A stretch of DNA of 64,000 nt from positions 1 to 64,000 of the forward strand of contig JADKJM010000007.1 of assembly GCA_016721005.1 (NCBI GenBank). Reading direction: 5' to 3'. This DNA comes from Flavobacteriales bacterium. GTDB lineage: Bacteria; Bacteroidota; Bacteroidia; Flavobacteriales_F; PHOS-HE28. Shown piece after piece: positions 9,459 through 17,627 of the stretch (position 1 is its first letter; every line of letters begins with the position of its first letter). Below the pieces are notes generated by a model. It made no database searches and was not told where the DNA came from. It worked only from the letters and a program-made list of their open reading frames with translations. The translations under genes and the position numbers were made by a program.

Positions 9459-9686
9459 ATGGGTCGGCTCGGTGGCTACCGTTACCGCGATGTCATCCGT
9501 CGGCTGAAGCATTTCGGCTTCGAATTCCACAGGCAAGCGGCTGGGAGCCACGAGATCTGGCATAACGCCACGACAAAGCGCTATACCACGGTGCCGAACC
9601 ATACCGGCGATATGCCCGAGGGTACCCTTCGTGCGATCTTGAAACTGGCAGGCATTCCACCGGAAGAGTTCATCGCGATCAAGTGA
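9459..9686 (+). CDS. hicA: HicA-family mRNA interferase toxin
   Basis: A 75-residue basic protein with the HicA double-stranded-RNA-binding fold. RYRDVIRRLKHFGFEFHRQ is the first helix and strand; AAGSHEIWHN carries the catalytic His in the G-S-H motif; TTVPNHTGDMPEGTLRAILK and AGIPPEEF match the family C-terminus. HicA toxins cleave mRNA during stress. Start and stop abut hicB on one side and overlap the trans-sulfuration gene by 4 bp (GTGA) on the other. All key residues are present, so the toxin looks intact. Confidence 0.85.
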   Translation: MGRLGGYRYRDVIRRLKHFGFEFHRQAAGSHEIWHNATTKRYTTVPNHTGDMPEGTLRAILKLAGIPPEEFIAIK

Positions 9687-10846
9687 GCAACGACCTCTCC
9701 CACATCCTCACCCACCTTGGCGAAGAGCGTGAACACGGCTACGATGCCGTGGTACCGCCCATTGTGCAGAGCGGCAACTTCACCTACCCTACGGTGGCGG
9801 CCATGCGCGCGGTCGTCGGAAAGGAATTCGACCGACCGCTGTACACGCGTGGCTTCAACCCCACCGTGGCGATCCTGCGGAAGAAGATCGCCGCGCTGGA
9901 GCATGCCGAGGATGCACTGGTCTTCAGCAGCGGCAGTGCGGCCATTGCTGCTGCTGTGATCTCCTTCACGAAAGCGGGTGATCACATCGTGTGCGTTCAC
10001 AAGCCGTATAGCTGGACGAAGAAATTGCTGATCGAACTCCTTGCGCGCTTCGGCGTGGAGCACACCTTCGTGGACGGCACCGATGCGGAGAACTACCGCA
10101 CCGCGATCAAACCGAACACGACCTTCTTCATCCTCGAAAGCCCGAACTCGCTCACCTTCGAATTGCAGGACATCGCAGCGGTATCGGCCATCGCGAAAGC
10201 GCACGGCATCCTCACGCTCTGCGACAACAGCTACAACAGCCCGCTCTTCCAACGCCCCATCGACCTCGGTGTGGACATGGTCGCGCACAGCGCCACCAAG
10301 TACCTGAACGGCCACAGCGATGTGGTCGCCGGTGTGCTCGCAGGAAGCCACGCGCACATGCGGCAAGTGATGGCGAAGGAGTTCATGACGCTCGGCGCAT
10401 GTCCATCACCGCACGATGCATGGTTGCTCATGCGTGGTCTACGGACCCTTCCATTGCGCATGGATCGAAGTGCCGACAACGCGGAGAAGGTCGCGCACTT
10501 CCTCGAAGCGCATCCCAAAGTGAAACGTGTGCATTGGCCGGGACTCGCCAGCCATCCGCAACACGCATTGGCGAAGAAGCAGATGACGCGTGTCGCCGGG
10601 TTGATGAGCATCGAGTTGAATGCACCCGATGTAGCGGCCGTGGAACGCTTCTGCGACAACCTGAGGACCTTCCTGATCGCCGTGAGTTGGGGCGGCTATG
10701 AAAGCCTGCAATGGCCCGTATGCGCACTGCAAGGACCCAGCGGCTATTACACCGACCTGCCCTTCAACATGATCCGGCTGTATGTGGGATTGGAGGATCC
10801 AGCATCGCTCATCGCCGATCTGGAGCAGGCGCTTGCACGGATCTGA
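9683..10846 (+). CDS. PLP-dependent trans-sulfuration enzyme (cystathionine gamma-synthase/lyase family)
   Basis: A 387-residue Cys/Met-metabolism PLP enzyme. Landmarks: YTRGFNPTV near residue 53, ALVFSSGSAAIAAAV (PLP phosphate binding), TLCDNSYNSPLFQRP with the Asp contacting the pyridine nitrogen, and DMVAHSATKYLNGHSDV with the Schiff-base lysine. C-terminal GGYESLQWP resembles the substrate-specificity loop G-[GS]-x-E-S. It may be a cystathionine beta/gamma-lyase, gamma-synthase or methionine gamma-lyase; sequence alone does not decide. The GTG start overlaps the hicA stop by 4 bp, so it may be translationally coupled to the toxin-antitoxin pair, an unusual neighbour for a metabolic gene. 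Confidence 0.85.
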   Translation: MSNDLSHILTHLGEEREHGYDAVVPPIVQSGNFTYPTVAAMRAVVGKEFDRPLYTRGFNPTVAILRKKIAALEHAEDALVFSSGSAAIAAAVISFTKAGDHIVCVHKPYSWTKKLLIELLARFGVEHTFVDGTDAENYRTAIKPNTTFFILESPNSLTFELQDIAAVSAIAKAHGILTLCDNSYNSPLFQRPIDLGVDMVAHSATKYLNGHSDVVAGVLAGSHAHMRQVMAKEFMTLGACPSPHDAWLLMRGLRTLPLRMDRSADNAEKVAHFLEAHPKVKRVHWPGLASHPQHALAKKQMTRVAGLMSIELNAPDVAAVERFCDNLRTFLIAVSWGGYESLQWPVCALQGPSGYYTDLPFNMIRLYVGLEDPASLIADLEQALARI

Positions 10847-10940
10847 TCCGCGCTACGGCACGCGCGGGGCCGCACCAAGTTCGTGAACCCTCCACTCGGT
10901 CCATCACGGATATCGGAACGACCGGAAACGCTTCGTCCGA

Positions 10941-11091
10941 CCTATTCCGTCGGAAAGATCTCCCCGGGCGGGATCAAGCAAGGCCCGACGATCACGGAGA
11001 GCGTGGCTGTTGCGGGTCCGCATGCCACGGAGTTCACCAAATAGGTGTCCGCGTAGTTCCCCGACCCCGAAGGGGTCACAGCTTGTAGCAT
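10941..11091. repeat. Displaced copy A of the 3' end of the gene at 11568-13166
   Basis: The stretch is nearly identical to 11305-11455 (offset 364 bp, one difference noticed). Its first ~95 bp match 11567 onward, the 3' end of the reverse-strand repeat protein. Read on the minus strand it still encodes the last ~33 residues (VACGPATATLSVIVG...PPGEIFPTE) with a stop, fused to palindromic repeat sequence. No start or signal peptide belongs to it, so it is a duplicated gene tail and not a gene. Confidence 0.8.
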
Positions 11092-11230
11092 GTGATGCAT
11101 CAATGGATCGATCGACCCCGGAGGGGTCGCAGCATGTAGCATACAATGCGCCAATGGATCGATCGACCCCGGAGGGGTCGCAGCATGTAGCACTGAATGC
11201 GCCGATCGTTCATTCGACCCCGGAGGGGTC
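11063..11230. repeat. Tandem 51-bp repeats built on a GACCCC-GGA-GGGGTC palindrome (four copies)
   Basis: Palindromes GACCCCGGAGGGGTC, or with GAA at the centre, lie at 11063-11077, 11114-11128, 11165-11179 and 11216-11230, exactly 51 bp apart. The linkers resemble CGCAGCATGTAGCAT...ATGGATCGATC. Because 51 is a multiple of three, both strands stay open and can be read as a 17-residue repeat (ATPPGSIDPLAH...), but there is no sign that this is translated. This looks like a REP-type extragenic palindromic repeat. Confidence 0.8.
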
Positions 11231-11238
11231 GCAGCAAT

Positions 11239-11492
11239 TGCACCCAGGATCAGAAATTCGATCAACCTGCACATGGATCGGGATCGACCTGAACCCTTCC
11301 CTGTCCTATTCCGTCGGAAAGATCTCCCCAGGCGGGATCAAGCAAGGCCCGACGATCACGGAGAGCGTGGCTGTTGCGGGTCCGCATGCCACGGAGTTCA
11401 CCAAATAGGTGTCCGCGTAGTTCCCCGACCCCGAAGGGGTCACAGCTTGTAGCATTGAATGCGCCGATCGTTCATTCGACCCCGGAGGGGTC
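11239..11492. repeat. Displaced copy B of the gene tail, with two more GACCCC palindromes
   Basis: This repeats the layout of copy A. Positions 11239-11304 match 11501-11566 (a leader with ATTCGATCAACCTGCACA). 11305-11455 match copy A. Palindromes of the 51-bp family lie at 11427-11441 and 11478-11492, again 51 bp apart. Together with the true gene end at 11568 this makes three copies of the same 3' end in about 700 bp, consistent with serial tandem duplication mediated by the palindromic repeats. Confidence 0.8.
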
Positions 11493-11567
11493 GCAGCAAT
11501 TACACCCAGGATCAGGAATTCGATCAACCTGCACACGGATCAGGATCGACCTGAACCTTTTCCTGAC

Positions 11568-13166
11568 CTATTCCGTCGGAAAGATCTCCCCGGGCGGGAT
11601 CAAGCAAGGCCCCACGATCACGGAGAGCGTGGCTGTTGCGGGTCCGCATGCCGTGGAGTTCACGATGTATGTGAATCCGTAAGTCCCGGGTGTGACACCC
11701 GATGCATTGAACACGCCGGCGACGAGCTGCCCGGTGGCATCCATATCAACCCAAACACCGCCCACATCCGGCGCACCGCCCAACTGCGCAAAGAGATCCA
11801 ACGCACCGAAGCTTTGGCACCAGTTCACGATCCCGCTGCTTCCTGCGTTGGGCGGGTTGAACTCCGTCACGGTGACCGTGGAAGTCGCATCAGCGCACGG
11901 TCCTGTGCCAACCACGGTGTAGGCGTACACCCCGGGGTTCATCGTTGCAGGATCATAGTTCCCGCTGATCACCGGACTCGGTCCGGTCCATGCACCGCCT
12001 GCATTCGGACTGCCGCCAAGTGCTGCGAACAAGTTGACCGGTGTGCTGTTGGTGCATACGTCCAATGTGCCATTCACGCCCGCGTTCGCGGGAGCGAACT
12101 CCATGACGGTAACGGTTGATACGGCATTCGCGCACGGTGGAGTGCCAGTCACGTTGTATGTGTAGAAACCGGGGGCCATGGTCATCGGGTTGTACATCCC
12201 ACCGACGGGTACGCTTGGACCGAGCCACGCCCCTCCCGGTTGCGGCGTCCCGCCCAAATAGGTGAACATGCTCACAGGTGCGCCATCGGAGCACACCGTC
12301 AAGCTCCCATTCGTGCCGGCATTCGGAGGCTGATTGACAACCACACAGACCGTAGCGGTAGCATTGGCACAAGGGGCTGAACCCAACACCGCATAGGTGT
12401 AGCACCCGGGCGACGACACACCCGGCACGAACGCCCCATTGAACGGACCACCACCGAATGTCCACGTACCACCAACACTCGGACTTCCTGCCAATTGGTC
12501 GAATAGCAGGAAGGGAGCATCGGATGAGCATACCGTGATCGATCCGTTCGCACCCGCATTCGGCGCTTGGTTCACAGTGATGCACACCACAGCCGACTCG
12601 TTCACACACGGCGGATCACCGATCACGGTGTACGTGTAACAACCCGGAGTGTCCGTGGCGGGGTTGAAGAAGTTCGAGACCACCGCACCAGTTGGAGAGG
12701 TCCATGCACCACCGGCCTGCGGACTCCCCGACAAACCCATGAACAGGTTCACTATCGGACCGTTGGAGCAGACGGTCAGCACCGCGTTCAGTCCGGCATT
12801 CGGCGGGATCACCGTGGTGATCGGCAACGGATAAGGCGTTCCGATCTCCGGTGGATCGGAAGCGAGTACGCGGATCGCGACTCCCGATCCACCGATGATG
12901 CCTGCGGGGAACGTACACGAAATGGTTCCCGACCCCGTCCCGCTCCAACTGCCGATCACCGTGGGCGTAGCGAAGGAGCCCGCAGCATCGGAGAGTTCAA
13001 CCGTGAACAAATTGCCTGCGTTGATCGCGCTCACTACCGAGATATCGACCTGCAGCGTCGGACTTCCGCAGATCGAAACGGGAACCATCGGATCCACGGT
13101 GATCTGCGCGTGAGCAGGGATCGCAAGAGCGATCAGAAGGCCGGTAAGCGCTCGCGCTGCGTTCAT
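11568..13166 (-). CDS. Secreted protein with five ~78-residue repeats; no sorting domain
   Basis: A 532-residue protein. Residues 1-20 (MNAARALTGLLIALAIPAHA) form a signal peptide; this ATG at 13166 is preferred over one 54 codons upstream. After a ~110-residue N-terminal domain come five tandem repeats, each opening NAGxNGxLTVC, then LFxxLGGxPxxGGxWTGP and ending PGxYTYxVxGTxPCANATxTVTV. They resemble Bacteroidota surface beta-sandwich repeats with one conserved Cys pair each. Proteins of this type normally end in a T9SS or gliding-associated CTD, but this one stops in the fifth repeat with PPGEIFPTE. The same tail appears twice more downstream, so the 3' end has been rearranged and a CTD may have been lost. 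Function unknown; adhesin-like. Confidence 0.7.
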   Translation of the reverse strand: MNAARALTGLLIALAIPAHAQITVDPMVPVSICGSPTLQVDISVVSAINAGNLFTVELSDAAGSFATPTVIGSWSGTGSGTISCTFPAGIIGGSGVAIRVLASDPPEIGTPYPLPITTVIPPNAGLNAVLTVCSNGPIVNLFMGLSGSPQAGGAWTSPTGAVVSNFFNPATDTPGCYTYTVIGDPPCVNESAVVCITVNQAPNAGANGSITVCSSDAPFLLFDQLAGSPSVGGTWTFGGGPFNGAFVPGVSSPGCYTYAVLGSAPCANATATVCVVVNQPPNAGTNGSLTVCSDGAPVSMFTYLGGTPQPGGAWLGPSVPVGGMYNPMTMAPGFYTYNVTGTPPCANAVSTVTVMEFAPANAGVNGTLDVCTNSTPVNLFAALGGSPNAGGAWTGPSPVISGNYDPATMNPGVYAYTVVGTGPCADATSTVTVTEFNPPNAGSSGIVNWCQSFGALDLFAQLGGAPDVGGVWVDMDATGQLVAGVFNASGVTPGTYGFTYIVNSTACGPATATLSVIVGPCLIPPGEIFPTE

Positions 13167-13305
13167 GGAGATGAATAAGCGACGTGAATGTAACCGACCA
13201 TGCCATGCGAAGCCGCACGCTTCGACCTGTTCGGATCCAAGCCTTTGCAGGGGCTCTCGTCTTCGAGGACCCTGCATTTTTGCGCACGGTGTATTCGCCA
13301 TACGT

Positions 13306-14850
13306 TCATTCCACCACCAACTTACCACCCGTTAACCACTTGCCGCCTTGTGCGATGTGAACATAGTAGATGCCGGGGCTCAGGTGAGCGAGTGAAAGAG
13401 TAAGAGAGGTGCTGCCGCCCGCAAGCCGCTCCTGATGCACCACGCGGCCATCCATGGCAACAAGCGTGATCTCCAATGCACCACTCACGCTTGGCGGTAA
13501 CGACAGCTGCATCGTGGCGTTGTCATGCGCCGGATTGGGATAGATGCTGAACGCATCCAGCAAGTTCGTGGCCTGCTCGGTGATGCCCACGCTGTTGCAA
13601 CCGGGTACGATGCAGCCTAGGCCATCCACCTTCACCACCCAGGTGTCTTGGCTGTAACCTGCCGGGTAGCCCATGCCCACCGGGTTGTAGGCAGCGCCTG
13701 CGGCGATGAAGCCGCCATCGGGCGTGGGCAGCACATCGTAAAAGCGGCCTTGGCCAGTGGTGATCACATCATCCTGGTAGTAGTAGTTGAACATCCACAA
13801 ACTATCGCCGGTGCTGGTGGTGCGCAGCAGCAAACCCTGTTGTGCGTTGTTGATGCCGCTGTTGGCGTAGCTCACACCCGCCGCGATCAAATCGCCATTG
13901 GGGGCTTCCTTGCCTGCGAAGAAGGTGGTGCTGTTGAAGATCGCACCGTATTGCTTTTCCCAAATGATACTGCCGTCCGCAGAGTCCAACTTCGCCAAAT
14001 AAGGCCTCATCGCTGTGTTACCTGTTGCGAAACTGCACCCGCTGATGATCAGTGGTTGCCCATCGTTGAGCGTCATCAGTTGGGTGGCCCCTTCGCTGTA
14101 TGGCCCACCCCACCTGCGTTGCCACATAAGACCACCAACACTGTTGATCCGGGCAACATAATGATCGCCGTTCAGCGGAGTGGTTTCGCTGGTACCTGAA
14201 CCGTAGTACGATCCTGCTGGACCAAGATCCACGGAAAGGAAGCCGTCGAGCAGCGTGGAGCTGAACCCGAAGAACTGGCGCCACACTTCATTACCGGTAG
14301 CGTCGGTTCGAAGGACGAAACCATCAACGCTCCCGTTCTGATCCGTGTCTCCCGCGATCACGAAGCCGCCGTCCGGCGTGCGCTTCACTTGCCTACCGAT
14401 GTAGTAATAGTTCAAGTTCGGATCACCGAACACGCGCGTCCACAACGTATCGCCGTTCACATCGAATCGCATCAGGTACACTTCGTCGTTGCCCAAAGTG
14501 TCTTCACTGGCACCTCCTACCACGTAACCACCGCCGGGGATGGTGTCGCTGCAATTCGCCCAGCCGGGTAGTACGCCATGGCCTGCTCGCCATGCCCGTT
14601 TCTCCCAGATCGTATTGCCAACTTCATCCAATCTTCGCAACACGGTGGATGCGTGGGTGAACCAAACACCGGGACCAATGCTGTCCAGATCATCGCTCCC
14701 AGAGACCACGACCCAGCCGTCAACCGTACACTCTATGCCGAAAGCCGTTTGTTGCAATCCGTGACCAAGATCGTCGTACCGTGTGTTGAAGCCCTGGCCA
14801 TGTGCCAGGGCTTCAACGAACAGGAATATGAGGCAAGCGCTCCTGCGCAT
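13306..14850 (-). CDS. Secreted T9SS type A sorting-domain protein, propeller-like repeats
   Basis: A 514-residue exported protein. Signal peptide MRRSACLIFLFVEALAHGQG. Residues about 25-420 contain repeated units of the form 'GGGYVVGG...DxxGDTLW', for example TPDGGFVIAGDTDQNG and TPDGGFIAAGAAYNP, with paired Trp/Asp-Gly motifs as in bacterial beta-propellers. The last ~85 residues (FSIYPNPAHDNATMQL ... LSPGIYYVHI ... GKLVVE) are a T9SS CTD with the YPNP opening and a C-terminal lysine-valine strand. Role unknown; likely a surface or secreted protein. A 14-bp perfect inverted repeat (14785-14817) spans the end of the signal-peptide codons. The next gene fragment on the same strand ends one base upstream of its start. 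Confidence 0.75.
   Translation of the reverse strand: MRRSACLIFLFVEALAHGQGFNTRYDDLGHGLQQTAFGIECTVDGWVVVSGSDDLDSIGPGVWFTHASTVLRRLDEVGNTIWEKRAWRAGHGVLPGWANCSDTIPGGGYVVGGASEDTLGNDEVYLMRFDVNGDTLWTRVFGDPNLNYYYIGRQVKRTPDGGFVIAGDTDQNGSVDGFVLRTDATGNEVWRQFFGFSSTLLDGFLSVDLGPAGSYYGSGTSETTPLNGDHYVARINSVGGLMWQRRWGGPYSEGATQLMTLNDGQPLIISGCSFATGNTAMRPYLAKLDSADGSIIWEKQYGAIFNSTTFFAGKEAPNGDLIAAGVSYANSGINNAQQGLLLRTTSTGDSLWMFNYYYQDDVITTGQGRFYDVLPTPDGGFIAAGAAYNPVGMGYPAGYSQDTWVVKVDGLGCIVPGCNSVGITEQATNLLDAFSIYPNPAHDNATMQLSLPPSVSGALEITLVAMDGRVVHQERLAGGSTSLTLSLAHLSPGIYYVHIAQGGKWLTGGKLVVE
14785..14817. repeat. Perfect 14-bp inverted repeat inside the signal-peptide codons
   Basis: GTTGAAGCCCTGGC (14785-14798) and GCCAGGGCTTCAAC (14804-14817) flank a 5-base loop. 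On the coding (minus) strand it covers codons about 12-22 of the T9SS protein at 13306-14850, around the signal cleavage site. The mRNA would form a very stable hairpin about 34 bases after the start codon. Confidence 0.85.
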
Positions 14851-15230
14851 TTATCGCTGCACGATCAGTTTGGTCTGGGCAAGGCTCTGGCCGTTCAACC
14901 GTAGATCCACCAGATAGACACCGGACGCCAAGCCGCCAGTGGACAATTCCACCAAACCAGGTCCTTGACCCAAGCGCTGGCGCAAGAGCACTCTGCCATA
15001 GACATCCAGCACATGTAGTTCGGTCTGTTCCATGCCTTCGGGAACTTCATAGGCCACCATCGCAGGGCCACTACTGGGGTTCGGGAATACGTCCATCGAA
15101 AGGTCGGTGGGCCATTCCACCGTTCTGGTCGTGTGCGTCTCCAAGCGCTTCGGACCATCATCCGGCAGGATGATGATCTCTTCAGGCAGATCGCCACCCA
15201 GCGCGTGCAGCCAAGCATTGGCCGCAGCAC
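14851..15230 (-). pseudogene. Orphan T9SS sorting domain: C-terminal fragment of a larger secreted protein
   Basis: The last ~90 residues of this reading frame are a clear T9SS CTD: MDVFPNPSSGPAMVAYEVP, then LHVLDVYGRVLLRQRL and GLASGVYLVDLRLNGQ, ending TKLIVQR. Just before it lies NAWLHALGGDLPEEIIILPDD, which reads like the end of a folded domain. Upstream, to about 15570, the frame stays open but is Arg/Ser-rich with no signal peptide or known domain, so the rest of the gene seems deleted or frameshifted. Probably a decayed cargo gene. The boundary at 15230 is the nearest plausible limit, not a proven start. Confidence 0.55.
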
Positions 15231-15570
15231 TGCCCACCACGTCGCGCTGTTGGCCCAAGGAACCTAGACCAACGCAGGGTATCCTCAGCGGCGCAAGCCG
15301 CCAACCCAAACCTCCGCAGTTGGTCTCGCTCCGTGTGTGGCCCGTGCGCGTGGAAGAGGAGCGGACCCTGCGGCAAGAAGCGATGTTCTCGAGTGTGTTC
15401 ACCATGGCACGCCTTTCCCGCCAAGGTAGCCGAACTCTTGATACGTATCCGCGCTCTATTACCATCCACTTCAGTGCAGAGCACGGTTCCTGGATTCGGA
15501 TAGGCCACGCATTCCACACTCTCCGCATCCTTCCGATCACCTCCTGTTCCAACTCCGATCTCCTTCGCAC

Positions 15571-15890
15571 AACCGCAACCCTCCTTCAGAGAACCCGAAG
15601 ATGTCGTCCGGGAACCCTGTTGTGCCTTCGGTCAACCCCCACTCCTTTTCCGGGATCTCCATCATCGATCCCTCTCGCTCAACGATCGGTTATGGGCACG
15701 GCAACATGCTACCGATCAACCCCTTTGTGGCGTGGCACAACTTCACCCTACCTCGGTGGAACGTGATGTCGTCTTCCCACAACCGGAAGTGCCTTTCCCG
15801 GAACCGGTTGCTGTCTTCCCACAACATTTTTCCCGGTTTGCCCGTTGGAACCTTCGCATCCGGTCAACCAACCAACAAGAAAGACCAACC
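15571..15890. other. Intergenic stretch without a recognised gene
   Basis: About 320 bp before the small HTH gene. No coding frame is convincing on either strand. A 13-base direct repeat GTCTTCCCACAAC occurs at 15771-15783 and 15813-15825, with an ACCGGAA/GGAACCGGT dyad between them. It could be an operator region for the downstream regulator, but this is only a suggestion. Confidence 0.4.
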
Positions 15891-16250
15891 ATGATCACGC
15901 TCAACATCCCCCGCATCGCGTTGCTCAAAGGGGTTCAACGCCCGTACACCTACTTGGTCAAGAACGGCTTCACCCCACAGACCGCCAAGGACCTCATTGC
16001 TGGTCGTGTGCGCCGCCTCGACTTCGCTCACTTGGAGAAGCTCTGCCGCATTTTCCATTGCGAACCGTATGATCTCTATGACTACACGCCTGATCCGAAC
16101 CGTCATGTTCAGGGCGAGGATCACTTGGCCTTCCTCACCAAACCCAAGGCCGCGAAGAGCATCCACGCCCTCATCGCAACACTCTCCTTGAAGCAAGTGG
16201 AATCGCTCGTCGCCGATGTGTCACAGCGCTACGGCCCACAAGCCTCTTAG
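15891..16250 (+). CDS. Small helix-turn-helix (Cro/C1-type) protein
   Basis: A 119-residue protein. Residues about 5-65 form a Cro/C1-like HTH of the PF13443 kind: PRIALLKGVQRPYTYLVKNGFT, then TAKDLIAGRVRRLDFAHLEKLC, with the recognition helix around TAKDLIAG, and IFHCEPYDLYDYTPD after it. The C-terminal 50 residues form a helical tail (AAKSIHALIATLSLKQVE). The family typically represses or activates neighbouring genes; the target here is unknown. The ATG at 15891 has a weak purine-rich AAGAAAGA upstream. A longer frame from 15732 adds a Pro/Phe-rich leader that does not look coding. The gene converges on der. Confidence 0.75.
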   Translation: MITLNIPRIALLKGVQRPYTYLVKNGFTPQTAKDLIAGRVRRLDFAHLEKLCRIFHCEPYDLYDYTPDPNRHVQGEDHLAFLTKPKAAKSIHALIATLSLKQVESLVADVSQRYGPQAS

Positions 16251-16322
16251 CCAGGGTTCAACCCGTTTTCAAGGTGCTCCGTTCTCGGCGTCGCCGAAAG
16301 TGTGGTTGGCAATAGGCCCTGC

Positions 16323-17627
16323 CTATTTCTTCCGGATGTAGATCCGGATCGGCACGCCCGTAAAACGCCAGTGGTGGCGGAGGCGGTTCTCCAAAAAGCG
16401 CTCGTAGCTCGGCCGCACGTATTGCGGCAGGTTGCAGTGGAACACGAAGCTCGGCACGTGCAACGGCAACTGCTGGATGAACTTGATGCTGATCTGCTTC
16501 GCCTTGTACATCGGCGGTTGTTGCCGTTCGATCTCCGGCAGCATGATGTCGTTCAGCTTGCGGGTGGGGATCCGGCGTTTGCGGTCCTCGTAGACCTGCA
16601 TCGCCGTCTCGATCACCTTCAGGATCCGCTGCTTCTCCACCACGCTGGTAAAGACCACCGGCACATCGACGAAGGGCTCCATCTTCTTCTTCAGGTCGGC
16701 CTCGAAGGCCTTCATGGTGTTGGTCTCCTTCTGGAGGAGGTCCCACTTGTTCACCACCACCACCACGCCCTTGCCGTTCTTCTGGATGATGGAGAGGATG
16801 TGCAGGTCCTGCTGCTGGATACTATCGCGCGCATCCACCATCAGCACGCACACATCGCTGTCCTCGATGGCGCGGATGGAACGCATCACGCTGTAGAACT
16901 CGATGTCCTCGTCCACCTTCCCCTTTTTGCGGATACCGGCGGTATCCAGCAACATCAGGTCGTGGCCGAAGACGTTCCACCGAGTATTGATCGGATCGCG
17001 GGTGGTCCCGGCCACATCGGTGACGATGCTCTGCTCCTTGCCAAGCAGTGCATTCACCAGTGATGATTTGCCCACGTTCGGTTTCCCGACGATCGCGAGC
17101 CTCGGGATCTCCGGTTCTTCCTCCTCGGTCGGTTTGCGGAAGGTGCCCACCACGGCATCCAGCAGATCACCAGTGCCAGCACCGTGCGCGGCGGAGATGC
17201 TGAACACCTCTCCCAAGCCCAGTTTGTAGAATTCCGCGGTGGTGTACTCCTTGCCGAAGGTGTCCACCTTGTTCGCGCCGAGGATCACCGGCTTCTTCGC
17301 CTTGCGCAACACGCCAGCGATGACCTCATCCATGGTGGTGATGCCGCCTTGTGTATCCACGATGAAGAGCACGGTATCGGCTTCGTCGATCGCCAACTTC
17401 ACCTGCTTGCGGATCTCACCTTCGAACACATCGTCGCTGCCGCTCACATAGCCGCCGGTATCGATCACGCTGAAGACGTAACCGTTCCATTCGGACTTGC
17501 CGTAGTGCCGGTCGCGCGTGGTCCCCGCTGTGGCGTCGGTGATGGCATCACGTTGCTCCACCAGACGATTGAAGAGTGTGCTCTTGCCCACATTCGGGCG
17601 ACCTACGATGGCAACGATGTTCCCCAT
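16323..17627 (-). CDS. der: Ribosome-assembly GTPase Der (EngA)
   Basis: A 434-residue tandem GTPase. The first G domain begins VAIVGRPNVGKSTLFNRL (Walker A/G1) with ATAGTTRD (G2), DTGG (G3) and NKVD (G4). The second begins LAIVGKPNVGKSSLVNALL with VAGTTRD, DTAG and NKWD. The C-terminal KH-like domain ends with IRIYIRKK. Der is essential for 50S subunit maturation. Length and motif order are standard. The ATG at 17625-17627 overlaps the era stop by one base (TAATG), so the two GTPases are translationally coupled. Confidence 0.97.
   Translation of the reverse strand: MGNIVAIVGRPNVGKSTLFNRLVEQRDAITDATAGTTRDRHYGKSEWNGYVFSVIDTGGYVSGSDDVFEGEIRKQVKLAIDEADTVLFIVDTQGGITTMDEVIAGVLRKAKKPVILGANKVDTFGKEYTTAEFYKLGLGEVFSISAAHGAGTGDLLDAVVGTFRKPTEEEEPEIPRLAIVGKPNVGKSSLVNALLGKEQSIVTDVAGTTRDPINTRWNVFGHDLMLLDTAGIRKKGKVDEDIEFYSVMRSIRAIEDSDVCVLMVDARDSIQQQDLHILSIIQKNGKGVVVVVNKWDLLQKETNTMKAFEADLKKKMEPFVDVPVVFTSVVEKQRILKVIETAMQVYEDRKRRIPTRKLNDIMLPEIERQQPPMYKAKQISIKFIQQLPLHVPSFVFHCNLPQYVRPSYERFLENRLRHHWRFTGVPIRIYIRKK

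Noticed and set aside
10942..11408. ORFs on both strands over the palindromic repeats (e.g. SIDPLAHCMLHAATPPG-type)
   Set aside because: Open frames follow from the 51-bp period; the ends are copied gene tails, and no start or domain is present.
15230..15570. Extended N-terminus for the orphan sorting-domain gene
   Set aside because: Arg/Ser-rich, no signal peptide or repeat, and other frames are equally open; probably non-coding or damaged.
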